A stretch of 64,000 nt of DNA, from positions 620,001-684,000 of the forward strand of contig NZ_CP036524.1 in NCBI RefSeq assembly GCF_008281175.1. Direction: 5' to 3'. The stretch is from [Clostridium] hylemonae DSM 15053. Lineage in GTDB: Bacteria; Bacillota; Clostridia; Lachnospirales; Lachnospiraceae. This document shows positions 43,422 through 51,743 of the stretch, in pieces. A program made the position numbers and the translations under genes. Position 1 is the stretch's first letter. Every line of letters starts with the position of its first letter. Below the pieces are notes generated by a model that saw only the letters and a program-made list of their open reading frames with translations, made no database searches and was not told the origin of the DNA.

Positions 43422-44915
43422 ATGGAAAAACAGGGACTGATCATGAAAAGCATTGGAAAGCAGTTCAACGGTGTCACTGTGCTTGAAGATGTTGATTTTG
43501 ACGTTCGCCCGGGGGAAATTCACGGTCTGCTCGGAGAAAACGGCGCAGGCAAGTCTACTCTGATGAAAATCGTAAACGGCGTGCTTACACCGAGTGCAGG
43601 CGAGATATACATAGACGGCGGAAAGGTATCATTTGACTCTCCCCACGCGGCGTCAAGAGCAGGCATCCGGATGGTATATCAGGAACTGGACTTGTTCGCG
43701 CACCTGACGGCAGCCGAAAATATCTGTCAGGGCAATTTACCGAGAAATGGCATGAGGCTTATCGACTGGCCGCGGATGAGAGAGATATCCCGGGAGATCC
43801 TCCGCATGATCGATGTGGAGATCGATGTCGATGAACGGCTGGACCGGCTGAGTATTGCCCAGCAGCAGATCGTGGCAATAGCGCGGGCGCTGAACGGAAA
43901 CTGCAGGATCATTCTGCTGGATGAACCGACGTCGGCTCTTCCAAAGAAGGATGTTGAGAATCTGTTTAAGATAGTCAGACAGCTGAAGGGAAAAAATATT
44001 TCTGTCGTGTTCATATCACATAAACTGGATGAGATGATGGAGATCACAGACCGTATCACCATTTTGAATAACGGGAAGAAAGTAGCTACGGTCAATACAG
44101 AGGACATTAATGAGGATAAACTGGCCGAGATGGTGGTGGGAAGGACGATCAAGAATAAATATCCGAAGATACACTGCGAGGCAGGAGAGACCTTGCTTAA
44201 GATGGAGCATATCTCTCTGGAAGGCCGTCTGAACGATGTCTCATTTGAACTGAAAAAAGGGGAAGTGCTGGGTATCGTGGGACTTCTCGGCGCCGGAAAG
44301 ACAGAGATCGCGAAAGCGCTGTTCGGCGTATATGGAAAGGGAAATAAACGGCTGACAGGAAATATATATATGGGCGGAAGGGACGCAAGATTTGCGGCGC
44401 CTGCTCAGGCTGTAAAAGCCGGTATCGGATATATCTCAGAGGACAGAGGCTCGGAGGGACTGCAGGTGGAACAGCCCATAGACTTTAATATTTCTCTCGC
44501 CGCGCTCAGAAAGCTGAGCAGGCTCGGACTTCTGAATCTGAAAAAGGAGAGAGACACGAATGAACGTCTCATAGACAAGCTGAAAATAAAGTGCGAGACT
44601 CCGAGGCAGAAGGTCAGCAGCTTAAGCGGAGGGAACCAGCAGAAGGTCGTCATAGCGAAATGGTTTGCGACCGAGGCGAAGATCGTTGTTCTGGATGAGC
44701 CGACGAGGGGGATCGACATCGGCGCAAAGGTGGAGGTCTACAATCTCATCAACGAGATGGTGGAAGCGGGCATCGGGGTGCTTCTGCTGTCCTCGGAGGT
44801 GCCGGAGGTATTCGGCATGGCGGACCGCATACTTGTCCTGAAGGACGGAAGGATAACAGGCGAGATGAACAACGGCAGCATCACCGAGGCGGAACTGCAA
44901 AGACAAGTAATGTAA
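43422..44915 (+). CDS. sugar ABC transporter ATP-binding protein (RbsA/MglA type)
   Basis: A 497-residue tandem ATPase. Domain one has Walker A GENGAGKST, LSIAQQQIVAIARAL and Walker B IILLDEPTSAL. Domain two has GLLGAGKTEIAKALFG, so unlike the protein at 16331 it keeps the GKT of a full Walker A, then LSGGNQQKVVIAKW and VVLDEPTRGIDIG. Its RBS GGGAG lies before ATG 43422. It works with the single permease at 44938, which then acts as a homodimer. Confidence 0.95.
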   Translation: MEKQGLIMKSIGKQFNGVTVLEDVDFDVRPGEIHGLLGENGAGKSTLMKIVNGVLTPSAGEIYIDGGKVSFDSPHAASRAGIRMVYQELDLFAHLTAAENICQGNLPRNGMRLIDWPRMREISREILRMIDVEIDVDERLDRLSIAQQQIVAIARALNGNCRIILLDEPTSALPKKDVENLFKIVRQLKGKNISVVFISHKLDEMMEITDRITILNNGKKVATVNTEDINEDKLAEMVVGRTIKNKYPKIHCEAGETLLKMEHISLEGRLNDVSFELKKGEVLGIVGLLGAGKTEIAKALFGVYGKGNKRLTGNIYMGGRDARFAAPAQAVKAGIGYISEDRGSEGLQVEQPIDFNISLAALRKLSRLGLLNLKKERDTNERLIDKLKIKCETPRQKVSSLSGGNQQKVVIAKWFATEAKIVVLDEPTRGIDIGAKVEVYNLINEMVEAGIGVLLLSSEVPEVFGMADRILVLKDGRITGEMNNGSITEAELQRQVM

Positions 44916-44937
44916 ATGACACTAAAGGAGAAGAGAT

Positions 44938-45903
44938 ATGAATAAAAAATTAAAACTCTTTATGAAATCACAGGGTTCGGTTTTTCTAATACTGGTGCTT
45001 ATGTGTCTGGTGGCGTCTCTGTTCACGGATAAGTTTTTTTCACCGTCCAATTTAAGCAATGTACTTGCCCAGTCTGTGACGTGCGGGATATCGGCGCTCG
45101 GCATGACCTTTGTCATACTGACGGGCGGGATCGACCTGTCGGTGGGCGGCTGTATCGTGTTCACGGCTACGATAGGAATGAAATTTCTGGCGGAAGGGAC
45201 CGTGGGAGTGGAAACGGCCGTACTGATGATGCTTGGGCTTGGCATACTGGTCGGCATGTTCAACGGCATACTGATCACGGTCCTAAAAATGCCGTCATTC
45301 ATAGCGACACTGGCATCGTCGAGCGTGACGGCGGGACTGGCGCTTTACATATCCATGGGGAAAACGATCATAGGGCTCCCGATCGAATACAGCGTTATAG
45401 GACTGAAAAAGGTAATGGGGCTTCCCATCTGTGTATGGCTTATGTTTGCACTGTATATCCTGTCCTATGTCATTCTCAGGTATACAGGCTACGGACGTAA
45501 AGTGTATGCCACCGGGAGCAACAGGAAGTCGGCGTGGCTGAGCGGGATCAACGTAAGGCTCGTAGAGTTTTCCGTCTATGTCATCAACGGTCTTATGTCC
45601 GCGCTCGTGGGGATCGTGCTCACATCCAAGCTTCTGTCATCCACAAGTACGATCGGCAATGGGATGGAAGTAAATTCCATAGCGGCAGTCGTTATCGGCG
45701 GAGCGAGCATGACAGGCGGAGAAGGCGGCGTTGCGGGCACGATCGTCGGGGCGCTTATTCTGACCATCATAAGCAATGCCATGAATCTGATGAGTGTCAA
45801 TGCATATCTGCAGGAAGTTGTGATGGGGCTCATCATCATCATCGCATTGTTGTTTGATATGCTGCGCAAAGGATATATTTTCAGGAAACCGGATGAAGAG
45901 TAA
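44938..45903 (+). CDS. sugar ABC transporter permease (RbsC type)
   Basis: A 321-residue permease with about eight to ten hydrophobic segments. It has TFVILTGGIDLSVGGCIVF near residue 60, the family signature, and ATGSNRKSAWLSGINVR and AAVVIGGASMTGGEGG later. GGAG lies nine bases before ATG 44938. It is the only permease of this transporter, in contrast to the two-permease system at 17851-19865. Confidence 0.95.
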   Translation: MNKKLKLFMKSQGSVFLILVLMCLVASLFTDKFFSPSNLSNVLAQSVTCGISALGMTFVILTGGIDLSVGGCIVFTATIGMKFLAEGTVGVETAVLMMLGLGILVGMFNGILITVLKMPSFIATLASSSVTAGLALYISMGKTIIGLPIEYSVIGLKKVMGLPICVWLMFALYILSYVILRYTGYGRKVYATGSNRKSAWLSGINVRLVEFSVYVINGLMSALVGIVLTSKLLSSTSTIGNGMEVNSIAAVVIGGASMTGGEGGVAGTIVGALILTIISNAMNLMSVNAYLQEVVMGLIIIIALLFDMLRKGYIFRKPDEE

Positions 45904-45921
45904 AAGAAAGTGGTGAGTGAT

Positions 45922-46605
45922 ATGTTGATCGAACTGAGTTATGTGATAAGCGAACATGTGCCGAAGTGGCCGACGAATCCGGAAGAGAAGTATGATTACA
46001 ACCAGGCGTTCCGGTTCGGGGACACGTGCAATGCGTCGTCGGTATACCATCATTTACATACCGGTACGCATGTGGACGCCCCCTTTCATTTCGATAAGAC
46101 GGGAAGGACGATCGATGAGATCCCGGCGGAAGACTTCTATTATACGGCGCCGCTCGTACTGAAGCTGATGAAGTCTGAAGGGGAGCGGGTAGAGCTGGCG
46201 GAACTGAAGGTTCATGAGGAAGAGATCGCAAAGTGTGATATTCTCTTTCTTTACACCGGATATTCGGACTTGAGGGAAAGCAGTCCGGAGAAATTCGTAT
46301 CTGACTTTCCGTCCATGGCGCCGGATGCGGCCCGGTATCTCAGGAAGAATTTTCCCGGGCTTAAGGCGGTGGCGCTCGATTCCATAAGTTTTGACAGCGC
46401 TGTTACCGGGGCGGCGGAAGGGTTTCCGTCCCACCATGCCCTGCTGGAGACGAATGAAGAACAGACAGAGCGCACCCTTCTTTTGTATGAGGATGTAAAT
46501 ATTAAGAAATTGGCAGAACAGGATACGGTACGGGCCGTCTGCGCATTTCCGGTAAGATTTGCCGGGCTGGAAGCCGGACCTGTGAATATGGTAGCAATAG
46601 TCTAA
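45922..46605 (+). CDS. cyclase family protein (metal-dependent hydrolase)
   Basis: A 228-residue protein of the cyclase/kynurenine-formamidase-like family. The metal-binding signature is visible as HLHTGTHVDAPFHF, followed by PAEDFYYTAPLVLKL. LDSISFDSAVTGAAEGFPSHH supplies the late His motif. Family members hydrolyse amides, lactones or similar bonds. In this operon it may open a lactone or cleave a sugar-acid conjugate; this is inference. ATG 45922 is chosen, though its ribosome site (GTGGTGAG) is weak, which suggests translation coupled to the permease 18 bases upstream. Confidence 0.85.
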   Translation: MLIELSYVISEHVPKWPTNPEEKYDYNQAFRFGDTCNASSVYHHLHTGTHVDAPFHFDKTGRTIDEIPAEDFYYTAPLVLKLMKSEGERVELAELKVHEEEIAKCDILFLYTGYSDLRESSPEKFVSDFPSMAPDAARYLRKNFPGLKAVALDSISFDSAVTGAAEGFPSHHALLETNEEQTERTLLLYEDVNIKKLAEQDTVRAVCAFPVRFAGLEAGPVNMVAIV

Positions 46606-46623
46606 AGAAAAGGAGCAGAAGTC

Positions 46624-47511
46624 ATGAAAAAATTAAAAGGTGTTGTACCTCCCATGATAACCCCGTTTGACGCAGAAGGGCGTCTGGATGAATATAATCT
46701 CCAGAAGCTGGTCGAGTATTTATCTCCGAAGGTGGACGGACTGTTTATCTGCGGTTCCTATGGATGCGGGCCGCTGATGACGTTGGAGGAGCGGAAGAAA
46801 GTGGCGGAGATCGTCAGAAAATATTCCGCCGAAGAGACGATGATCGTCGTACATACGGGCGCGCTTACAACAAAGGATACGACGGAGCTGACGCTCCACG
46901 CGGCAGAGATCGGCTGTGATACGGCGGCTGCGGTCGGCCCGTATTACTTCCATTACGGAGATGAAGAACTGATCCGTTACTATACTGACGTGATCGACGC
47001 AGCCGGGGAACGGATACCGTTTTATGCATATCACAACCCGAAGTTCCAGGGATATGAGACAAGCCTTAATGTCATGAAGCAGTTAAAGAACGCAGGTCTG
47101 TCGGGCATCAAGGATGCCACCTTTGATCTGATGAATTATGCGATCTATGAGAGAGAGCTTGTGGATGATAATTTTGACCTTGCGCTCGGCACGGAGGCGC
47201 TCTGGATCTCTGCGCACGCTCTTGGATGCAGGGCATATATCCCGGGCATCGGCAATGTGTTCCCGGAACTGTGCGGGGCAATGTTTGAGGCGTCCATGAA
47301 GGAAGAAAAAGAGAAGGCGAGGGAGCTTCAGTTCCTTATCAACAAGCTGAGAGATATTATGTATCTGGCAGGCTCCACCCAGCTGGCCATCTATGCCATC
47401 GCAGAGATCAGAGGCATTATGACCGCGTATCCGCGCAGGCCGTTCCTGCCGCCCACAGCAGGGGAGAAAGATGCGATCAAAGAAGCGCTGAAGGAACTGG
47501 AGGTAATCTGA
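46624..47511 (+). CDS. dihydrodipicolinate synthase/N-acetylneuraminate lyase family aldolase
   Basis: A 295-residue class I aldolase-fold enzyme. It begins LKGVVPPMITPFDAEGRLD; the Tyr partner is in PFYAYHNP and the Schiff-base Lys in GLSGIKDATFD. The usual GTTGE pyruvate-binding loop is replaced by CGSYGCGPLMTLEERK, which suggests a substrate different from that of DapA. In a galactonate-type operon it may be a 2-keto-3-deoxy sugar-acid aldolase or dehydratase acting beside the Eda-like enzyme at 49525. RBS AAGGAG lies before ATG 46624. Confidence 0.85.
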   Translation: MKKLKGVVPPMITPFDAEGRLDEYNLQKLVEYLSPKVDGLFICGSYGCGPLMTLEERKKVAEIVRKYSAEETMIVVHTGALTTKDTTELTLHAAEIGCDTAAAVGPYYFHYGDEELIRYYTDVIDAAGERIPFYAYHNPKFQGYETSLNVMKQLKNAGLSGIKDATFDLMNYAIYERELVDDNFDLALGTEALWISAHALGCRAYIPGIGNVFPELCGAMFEASMKEEKEKARELQFLINKLRDIMYLAGSTQLAIYAIAEIRGIMTAYPRRPFLPPTAGEKDAIKEALKELEVI

Positions 47512-48545
47512 TGTATAACATTATCATTGACTGCGGGACGACGAACTCAAGGGCATATGTGGTGAGGGAAGACGGCAGCATAGCGGGGCAGGCATCGAAG
47601 AAGATAGGTGTGAGAGACACATCCATCACAGGCTCGAAAGAAGCGCTGGCGGCCGGGCTCAAAGAGACGGTCGGGAAAGCTGTGGAGGCTGCGGGAGTCC
47701 GGGAAGCGGACATCTGCGCCGTCTTATCCTCGGGCATGATCACGTCGGAGATCGGGCTGTGCGAGCTGCCGCATCTGACTGCCCCGTGCGGCGTAAACGA
47801 GCTGGCCGGCCATATGGAGCGGGTGGAAGGGCTGGATCTGTACGGGGGAAAACCGGTCTATTTTGTGAGAGGTATCAAAAATAAAATGGAGGAGGCGCCG
47901 GAGGATCCTTTTAAAGCGGCCGGGTGCCTTGATTTTATGCGCGGGGAGGAGACGCAGGCCGTTGGAATCATGGAAAGCGCCGGCATGATTCTGCCTGCGG
48001 CGATAGTGATTCTTTCTTCTCACACAAAGTTTATTTCCGTGGAGGAAGACGGCAGGATCCTCGGCAGTCTTACGACGATGAGCGGGCAGACGTATGAGGC
48101 GGTCAAGAACAATACCTTTCTCGGGAAATCGCTGGACGGCGATGAAAGCAGTGTGCCGGAAGATTATTTTGACGCGGATATTGTGGAGAACGCGGCCGCG
48201 TGGGTTCAGAGGGCGGGGCTTGTACGTTCCTTTATGTTTCCGCGTTTTCTCGATGTACTTCTGGATACGAAATGGTATGAGAGGCGGCTGTTTTTTGAAG
48301 CGCTCATAGCTGCGGACGATATGCTCTCACTTGGACAGATGGATATGTTCGGCGGCAGTGGAACGCAGCGGTTTGTGCTTGTGGGGCTGAAAGAGCGGTG
48401 CAGGCTTTATGAATACATTTTACGAAAAAAATATGTCGGGGCAGAGATAACAGTCATCTCGGACAAGGAGCAGATTGACCGTCTGAGCATAGATGGTATG
48501 CTCAGCATTGCAAAAAAGGCAGGGATCATAGCATGTGGAAAATAG
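47511..48545 (+). CDS. 2-dehydro-3-deoxygalactonokinase family protein, copy 2
   Basis: A 344-residue DgoK-family kinase: IIIDCGTTNSRAYVV at the N-terminus, KKIGVRDTSITGSKEA, SSGMITSEIGLCELPHLTAP, DFMRGEETQAVGIM and SSHTKFISVEEDG. It overlaps the preceding aldolase gene by one base (TGATG) and the next dehydrogenase by 13 bases, so the three are tightly coupled. It is clearly related to the kinase at 40009 but diverged along its length. Which copy is the true 2-keto-3-deoxygalactonate kinase cannot be decided from sequence. Confidence 0.88.
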   Translation: MYNIIIDCGTTNSRAYVVREDGSIAGQASKKIGVRDTSITGSKEALAAGLKETVGKAVEAAGVREADICAVLSSGMITSEIGLCELPHLTAPCGVNELAGHMERVEGLDLYGGKPVYFVRGIKNKMEEAPEDPFKAAGCLDFMRGEETQAVGIMESAGMILPAAIVILSSHTKFISVEEDGRILGSLTTMSGQTYEAVKNNTFLGKSLDGDESSVPEDYFDADIVENAAAWVQRAGLVRSFMFPRFLDVLLDTKWYERRLFFEALIAADDMLSLGQMDMFGGSGTQRFVLVGLKERCRLYEYILRKKYVGAEITVISDKEQIDRLSIDGMLSIAKKAGIIACGK

Positions 48546-49504
48546 TGATAGCGGATTATTATTATCCGGATCTGAAAGAAGAGTACAAGGTGTTTGAACA
48601 GCTCGGTGAGACCGAGATAGTCGATCTGACAAAGATAGCGGAGGGCGGCATTAAGGAGCCCGGGGAGCTGATTCCGTATGTGAAAGATGCGGATGCGCTT
48701 ATCGTACAGTTTGCAAAAGTAAATAAAGAGGTCATCGACAGCATGGAGCGGTGCAGGGTGATCGCAAGATATGCCATCGGCGTTGATACGATAGATGTGG
48801 AAGCGGCGGCTGCAAAAGGGATCTGCGTGGCAAACGTGCCGGATTACTGTATCGACGAGGTGGCGGATACGGCGATCGCCCATATCATGAACGCAAAGAG
48901 AAAGATCGCCCGGGCGAACAGCCTGCTGCTTGCGGGGGAATTTGACATGGCGAAGATCAGGCCGGTTGGGCGCATGGAAAATGAGGTGCTCTGCCTGATC
49001 GGTTTTGGCAATATCGCCCGGAATGTGGCGGGGAAGATGAAGTCCTTTTTTAAAGAGATCGTTGTGTACGACCCGTACGTTAAGGACTGCGGTTCGTATC
49101 CCGAGTACAGATTCCTCGATTTTGACGAGGCTGTAAGCTGTGCGGATGTGATCTCCCTCCATGTGCCGCTTAATGGTACGACGGAGCATATGATGTCGGA
49201 CAGAGCTTTCGGTCTGATGAAGCAGGGAGCAGCTGTCGTCAACACGGCCCGGGGCGGGCTCATAGATGAGGCGGCCCTTGTGCGGGCGCTGGATATGGGA
49301 AAGGTGGGTTACTGCGGACTGGATGTGGTGTCGACCGAAGAGTTCGGAAGCTCTCCGCTGCTTCACCGGGAAGATGTATTTATCACGCCTCACATGGGCT
49401 GGTGCTCGGAGGAGGCGATCGTGGAGCTTCAGCGCAAGACGGCCGAAAATGTGGCGGAGACGCTGTTGTTTGGAAAGCCGAAGTATTGTGTAAATAAAGT
49501 GTAA
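48533..49504 (+). CDS. D-2-hydroxyacid dehydrogenase (CtBP-like), copy 2
   Basis: A 323-residue NAD-dependent dehydrogenase related to the one at 39049. Rossmann motif LIGFGNIARNVAGKM, Arg in NTARGGLIDE, an acidic residue in VVSTEEFG, and His in TPHMGWCSEEA. It overlaps dgoK copy 2 by 13 bases. Its presence next to a kinase in both arms suggests that the pathway includes a reversible 2-keto/2-hydroxy acid step. Substrate unproven. Confidence 0.88.
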   Translation: MWKIVIADYYYPDLKEEYKVFEQLGETEIVDLTKIAEGGIKEPGELIPYVKDADALIVQFAKVNKEVIDSMERCRVIARYAIGVDTIDVEAAAAKGICVANVPDYCIDEVADTAIAHIMNAKRKIARANSLLLAGEFDMAKIRPVGRMENEVLCLIGFGNIARNVAGKMKSFFKEIVVYDPYVKDCGSYPEYRFLDFDEAVSCADVISLHVPLNGTTEHMMSDRAFGLMKQGAAVVNTARGGLIDEAALVRALDMGKVGYCGLDVVSTEEFGSSPLLHREDVFITPHMGWCSEEAIVELQRKTAENVAETLLFGKPKYCVNKV

Positions 49505-49524
49505 GCTGCGAAAGGACGATGAAA

Positions 49525-50184
49525 ATGGATATGTATTCTATCATATCAGACAATCCGGTGCTGGCCATTTTCAGAAATGTCCCGCTGGAGCATACGGTAG
49601 ATTATGCGGAGACTGTTGTGAGAGGGGGGATCTCATTTTTTGAGATCGCGCTCAACAGCAGGGATGGCATAGAACAGATCAGGCTGCTGCGAAAACATTT
49701 TGGAGACAGCTGTATGATAGGAGCCGGCACGGCGATCACCGTGGATTCTGCTAAGGCGGCTCTGGACGCGGGGGCGCAGTTCCTGCTCACACCGGGGACT
49801 CCGCTCAATGTGCTCGAGTTCTGTGCGGCGGGCGGCATCATGCTTCTGCCCGGGGTACTGACGCCGAGCGACGTGGCGGTAAGCCTGCAGTATGGATTCC
49901 GGACGATGAAGCTGTTCCCGGCCAAAAGTGTACCGAGAGGATATGTAAAGGCGTTGAAGGGGCCGTATGACGATACAAATTATATCGCCATCGGCGGAGT
50001 GTCGCCGGCCAATATCGGCGAGTTCTTTGAGGAAGGGTACGCGGGAGTCGGAATGGCCGGCGGGCTGATGCCGGAGGAGATCGTTAGGAATGAGAGGTGG
50101 GAAGCCGGAGCGGAGTATATCCGGAAGCTTCTGGCAGACAGCAGGCTGCCAAGCAGGGAGGTGCGCTGCCATGAAAATAACTGA
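49525..50184 (+). CDS. 2-dehydro-3-deoxy-6-phosphogalactonate/gluconate aldolase
   Basis: A 219-residue class I aldolase of the Eda/DgoA family, which splits KDPGal or KDPG into pyruvate and glyceraldehyde 3-phosphate. It has VLAIFRNV at the N-terminus, the acid-base Glu in FFEIALNS, IGAGTAITVDSAKAAL, LLTPGTP, and the Schiff-base Lys in MKLFPAKSV. ATG 49525 lies eight bases after AAAGGA; ATG 49519 is an alternative. The neighbouring DgoD gene, overlapping by 14 bases, supports the galactonate version (DgoA). Confidence 0.9.
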   Translation: MDMYSIISDNPVLAIFRNVPLEHTVDYAETVVRGGISFFEIALNSRDGIEQIRLLRKHFGDSCMIGAGTAITVDSAKAALDAGAQFLLTPGTPLNVLEFCAAGGIMLLPGVLTPSDVAVSLQYGFRTMKLFPAKSVPRGYVKALKGPYDDTNYIAIGGVSPANIGEFFEEGYAGVGMAGGLMPEEIVRNERWEAGAEYIRKLLADSRLPSREVRCHENN

Positions 50185-51319
50185 AGTAAACACGTATGCG
50201 GTCCGGCCGCGGTGGGGCTTTGTTGAGATCGTCACCGATGACGGGTTCACCGGCTGGGGCGAGCCTGTGCTGGAAGGGCATACGAAGGCGGTGCTGGCGT
50301 CTGTGCAGGAGATGGCAGACGAGCTGTACGGAAGAGATCCGCTTCATATCGAAGATATATGGACAACGCTCTACCGCGCGGGATTCTACAGAGGCGGCGG
50401 GGTGCTCATGAGTGCCATCGCGGGGATAGACCAGGCGCTCTGGGATATCAAGGGCAAGTATTACGGCGCGCCGGTGTATGAACTGCTGGGCGGCGCCTGC
50501 CGGAGCAGGATGAAGGTCTACAGATGGATTGGAGGCGACCGGCCTTCGGATGTGAAGGACGCGGCGCTGAGGAAGAAGGAGGAAGGCTTTCGGGCTGTCA
50601 AGATGAATGCGACGGAAGAGCTGCAGATGATCGACAGTTATGAGAAGATCGATGCGGTGCTTGAACGGACGGCGGCTGTGAGAGAGGCCTGCGGAAAATA
50701 CTTTGGCATTGCCATTGATTTTCACGGGCGGGTGCACAGGCCGATGGCAAAGATCCTGGCGAAGAAGCTGGAGGAATTTGACCCGATGTTTATTGAGGAA
50801 CCTGTGCTGTGTGAACACATGGAGGCATTTTCCGAGATCGCGGCCTGCTGTAATATACCCATCGCCGCGGGGGAGAGGCTTTACACGAAATACGACTTCC
50901 GGCGACTGCTGTCCGCAGGGGGCGTGTCGATCGTGCAGCCGGATCTGAGTCACGCGGGAGGGATCACGGAAGTGAGGAAGATCGCGGCCATGGCGGAGGC
51001 GTATGACGTGGCTCTGGCGCCTCACTGCCCGCTTGGTCCCGTCGCGCTGGCCAGCTGTTTCCAGGTGGATGCCTGTTCGTACAATGCGGTGATCCAGGAG
51101 CAGAGCATGGGAATTCATTATAATGTGGGCAGGTCGGTACTTGATTATGTCTACAATAAGGAAGACTTCTGCTTTGAGGACGGATTTGCGTCTCTGCCGC
51201 GTCTGCCGGGCATCGGAGCAGAGATCAACAGAGATCTTGTAGTAAGTGAAAATGAGACGCCTCACACGTGGAAGAACCCGGTATGGCGCCACGAGGACGG
51301 TTCTGTCGCGGAGTGGTAG
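50171..51319 (+). CDS. dgoD: D-galactonate dehydratase
   Basis: A 382-residue enolase-superfamily enzyme that converts D-galactonate to 2-keto-3-deoxygalactonate. It starts MKITEVNTYAVRPRWGFVEI and has VKMNATEELQMIDSYE, the metal ligand Asp in AIDFHGRVHRPMAK, Glu in FIEEPVLCEHMEAF, Glu in AAGERLYTKYDF, and His in LAPHCPLGPVALA followed by QEQSMGIHYN. These blocks match galactonate dehydratase closely. GGAGGT lies eight bases before ATG 50171. It is the last gene of the right arm and gives the most specific clue to the pathway's substrate. Confidence 0.93.
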   Translation: MKITEVNTYAVRPRWGFVEIVTDDGFTGWGEPVLEGHTKAVLASVQEMADELYGRDPLHIEDIWTTLYRAGFYRGGGVLMSAIAGIDQALWDIKGKYYGAPVYELLGGACRSRMKVYRWIGGDRPSDVKDAALRKKEEGFRAVKMNATEELQMIDSYEKIDAVLERTAAVREACGKYFGIAIDFHGRVHRPMAKILAKKLEEFDPMFIEEPVLCEHMEAFSEIAACCNIPIAAGERLYTKYDFRRLLSAGGVSIVQPDLSHAGGITEVRKIAAMAEAYDVALAPHCPLGPVALASCFQVDACSYNAVIQEQSMGIHYNVGRSVLDYVYNKEDFCFEDGFASLPRLPGIGAEINRDLVVSENETPHTWKNPVWRHEDGSVAEW

Positions 51320-51350
51320 AATGTAACAGAGCCTGTAAAACGGCGGTAAT

Positions 51351-51397
51351 AAAAAAGCATTGTCTGAGATCTGAATTGATCACAGCAATGCTTTTTT
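51351..51397. terminator. bidirectional terminator between dgoD and ferredoxin genes
   Basis: A 12-bp perfect stem (51351-51362 with 51386-51397) has A6 at the left and T6 at the right, so it can terminate from both sides of this convergent junction. Confidence 0.92.
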
Positions 51398-51422
51398 CAT
51401 TATCACTTGATAAAAAAACCGA

Positions 51423-51593
51423 TTAGCCCTGAGAAATAGCTCCTGTTGGACATTGAGCTGCACATGCACCACAATCAACACATGCGTCTGCATCGATTTC
51501 ATAATGGTCTGCACCCTGAGCAATAGCTCCTACTGGACATTCAGCTTCGCAAGCTCCGCAGCTTACACATTCATCACTAATTACGTGTGCCAT
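51423..51593 (-). CDS. 2[4Fe-4S] ferredoxin
   Basis: A 56-residue clostridial-type ferredoxin. Two cluster motifs are complete: Cys9-x2-Cys12-x2-Cys15-x3-Cys19-Pro and Cys38-x2-Cys41-x2-Cys44-x3-Cys48-Pro. The sequence begins MAHVISDECVSCGACEAE. GGAGGG lies before ATG 51593, and a good promoter is at 51650-51678, so it is transcribed alone. It is a low-potential electron carrier, for example for pyruvate:ferredoxin oxidoreductase and hydrogenase. Confidence 0.97.
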   Translation of the reverse strand: MAHVISDECVSCGACEAECPVGAIAQGADHYEIDADACVDCGACAAQCPTGAISQG

Positions 51594-51649
51594 AGTATGT
51601 ACCCTCCTTCTTAATTATCAATAGACATAATCCAATTTTGTCTATCCCT

Positions 51650-51678
51650 ATCATAATACAAATAAATTAAATATACAA
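51650..51678 (-). promoter_or_regulatory. promoter of the ferredoxin gene
   Basis: On the minus strand TTGTAT, 17 bases and TATGAT lie 57 bases before the ferredoxin ATG in an AT-rich region. Confidence 0.7.
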
Positions 51679-51712
51679 GTAAAATCATGCTTTAAATTAA
51701 GTACAAAGTTTG

Positions 51713-51743
51713 AAAAAAGCACCTGTTATCCAGGCGCTTTTTT
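51713..51743 (-). terminator. terminator of the pyruvate formate-lyase operon
   Basis: Stem 51713-51725 with 51731-51743, one mismatch, ending in T6 on the minus strand. It contains the pflA stop codon (51726-51728) in its loop. Confidence 0.85.

Noticed and set aside
50084-51292. A 402-codon minus-strand frame opposite dgoD.
   Set aside because: dgoD is certain from its motifs; the antisense frame has only low-complexity Arg/His/Pro-rich sequence.
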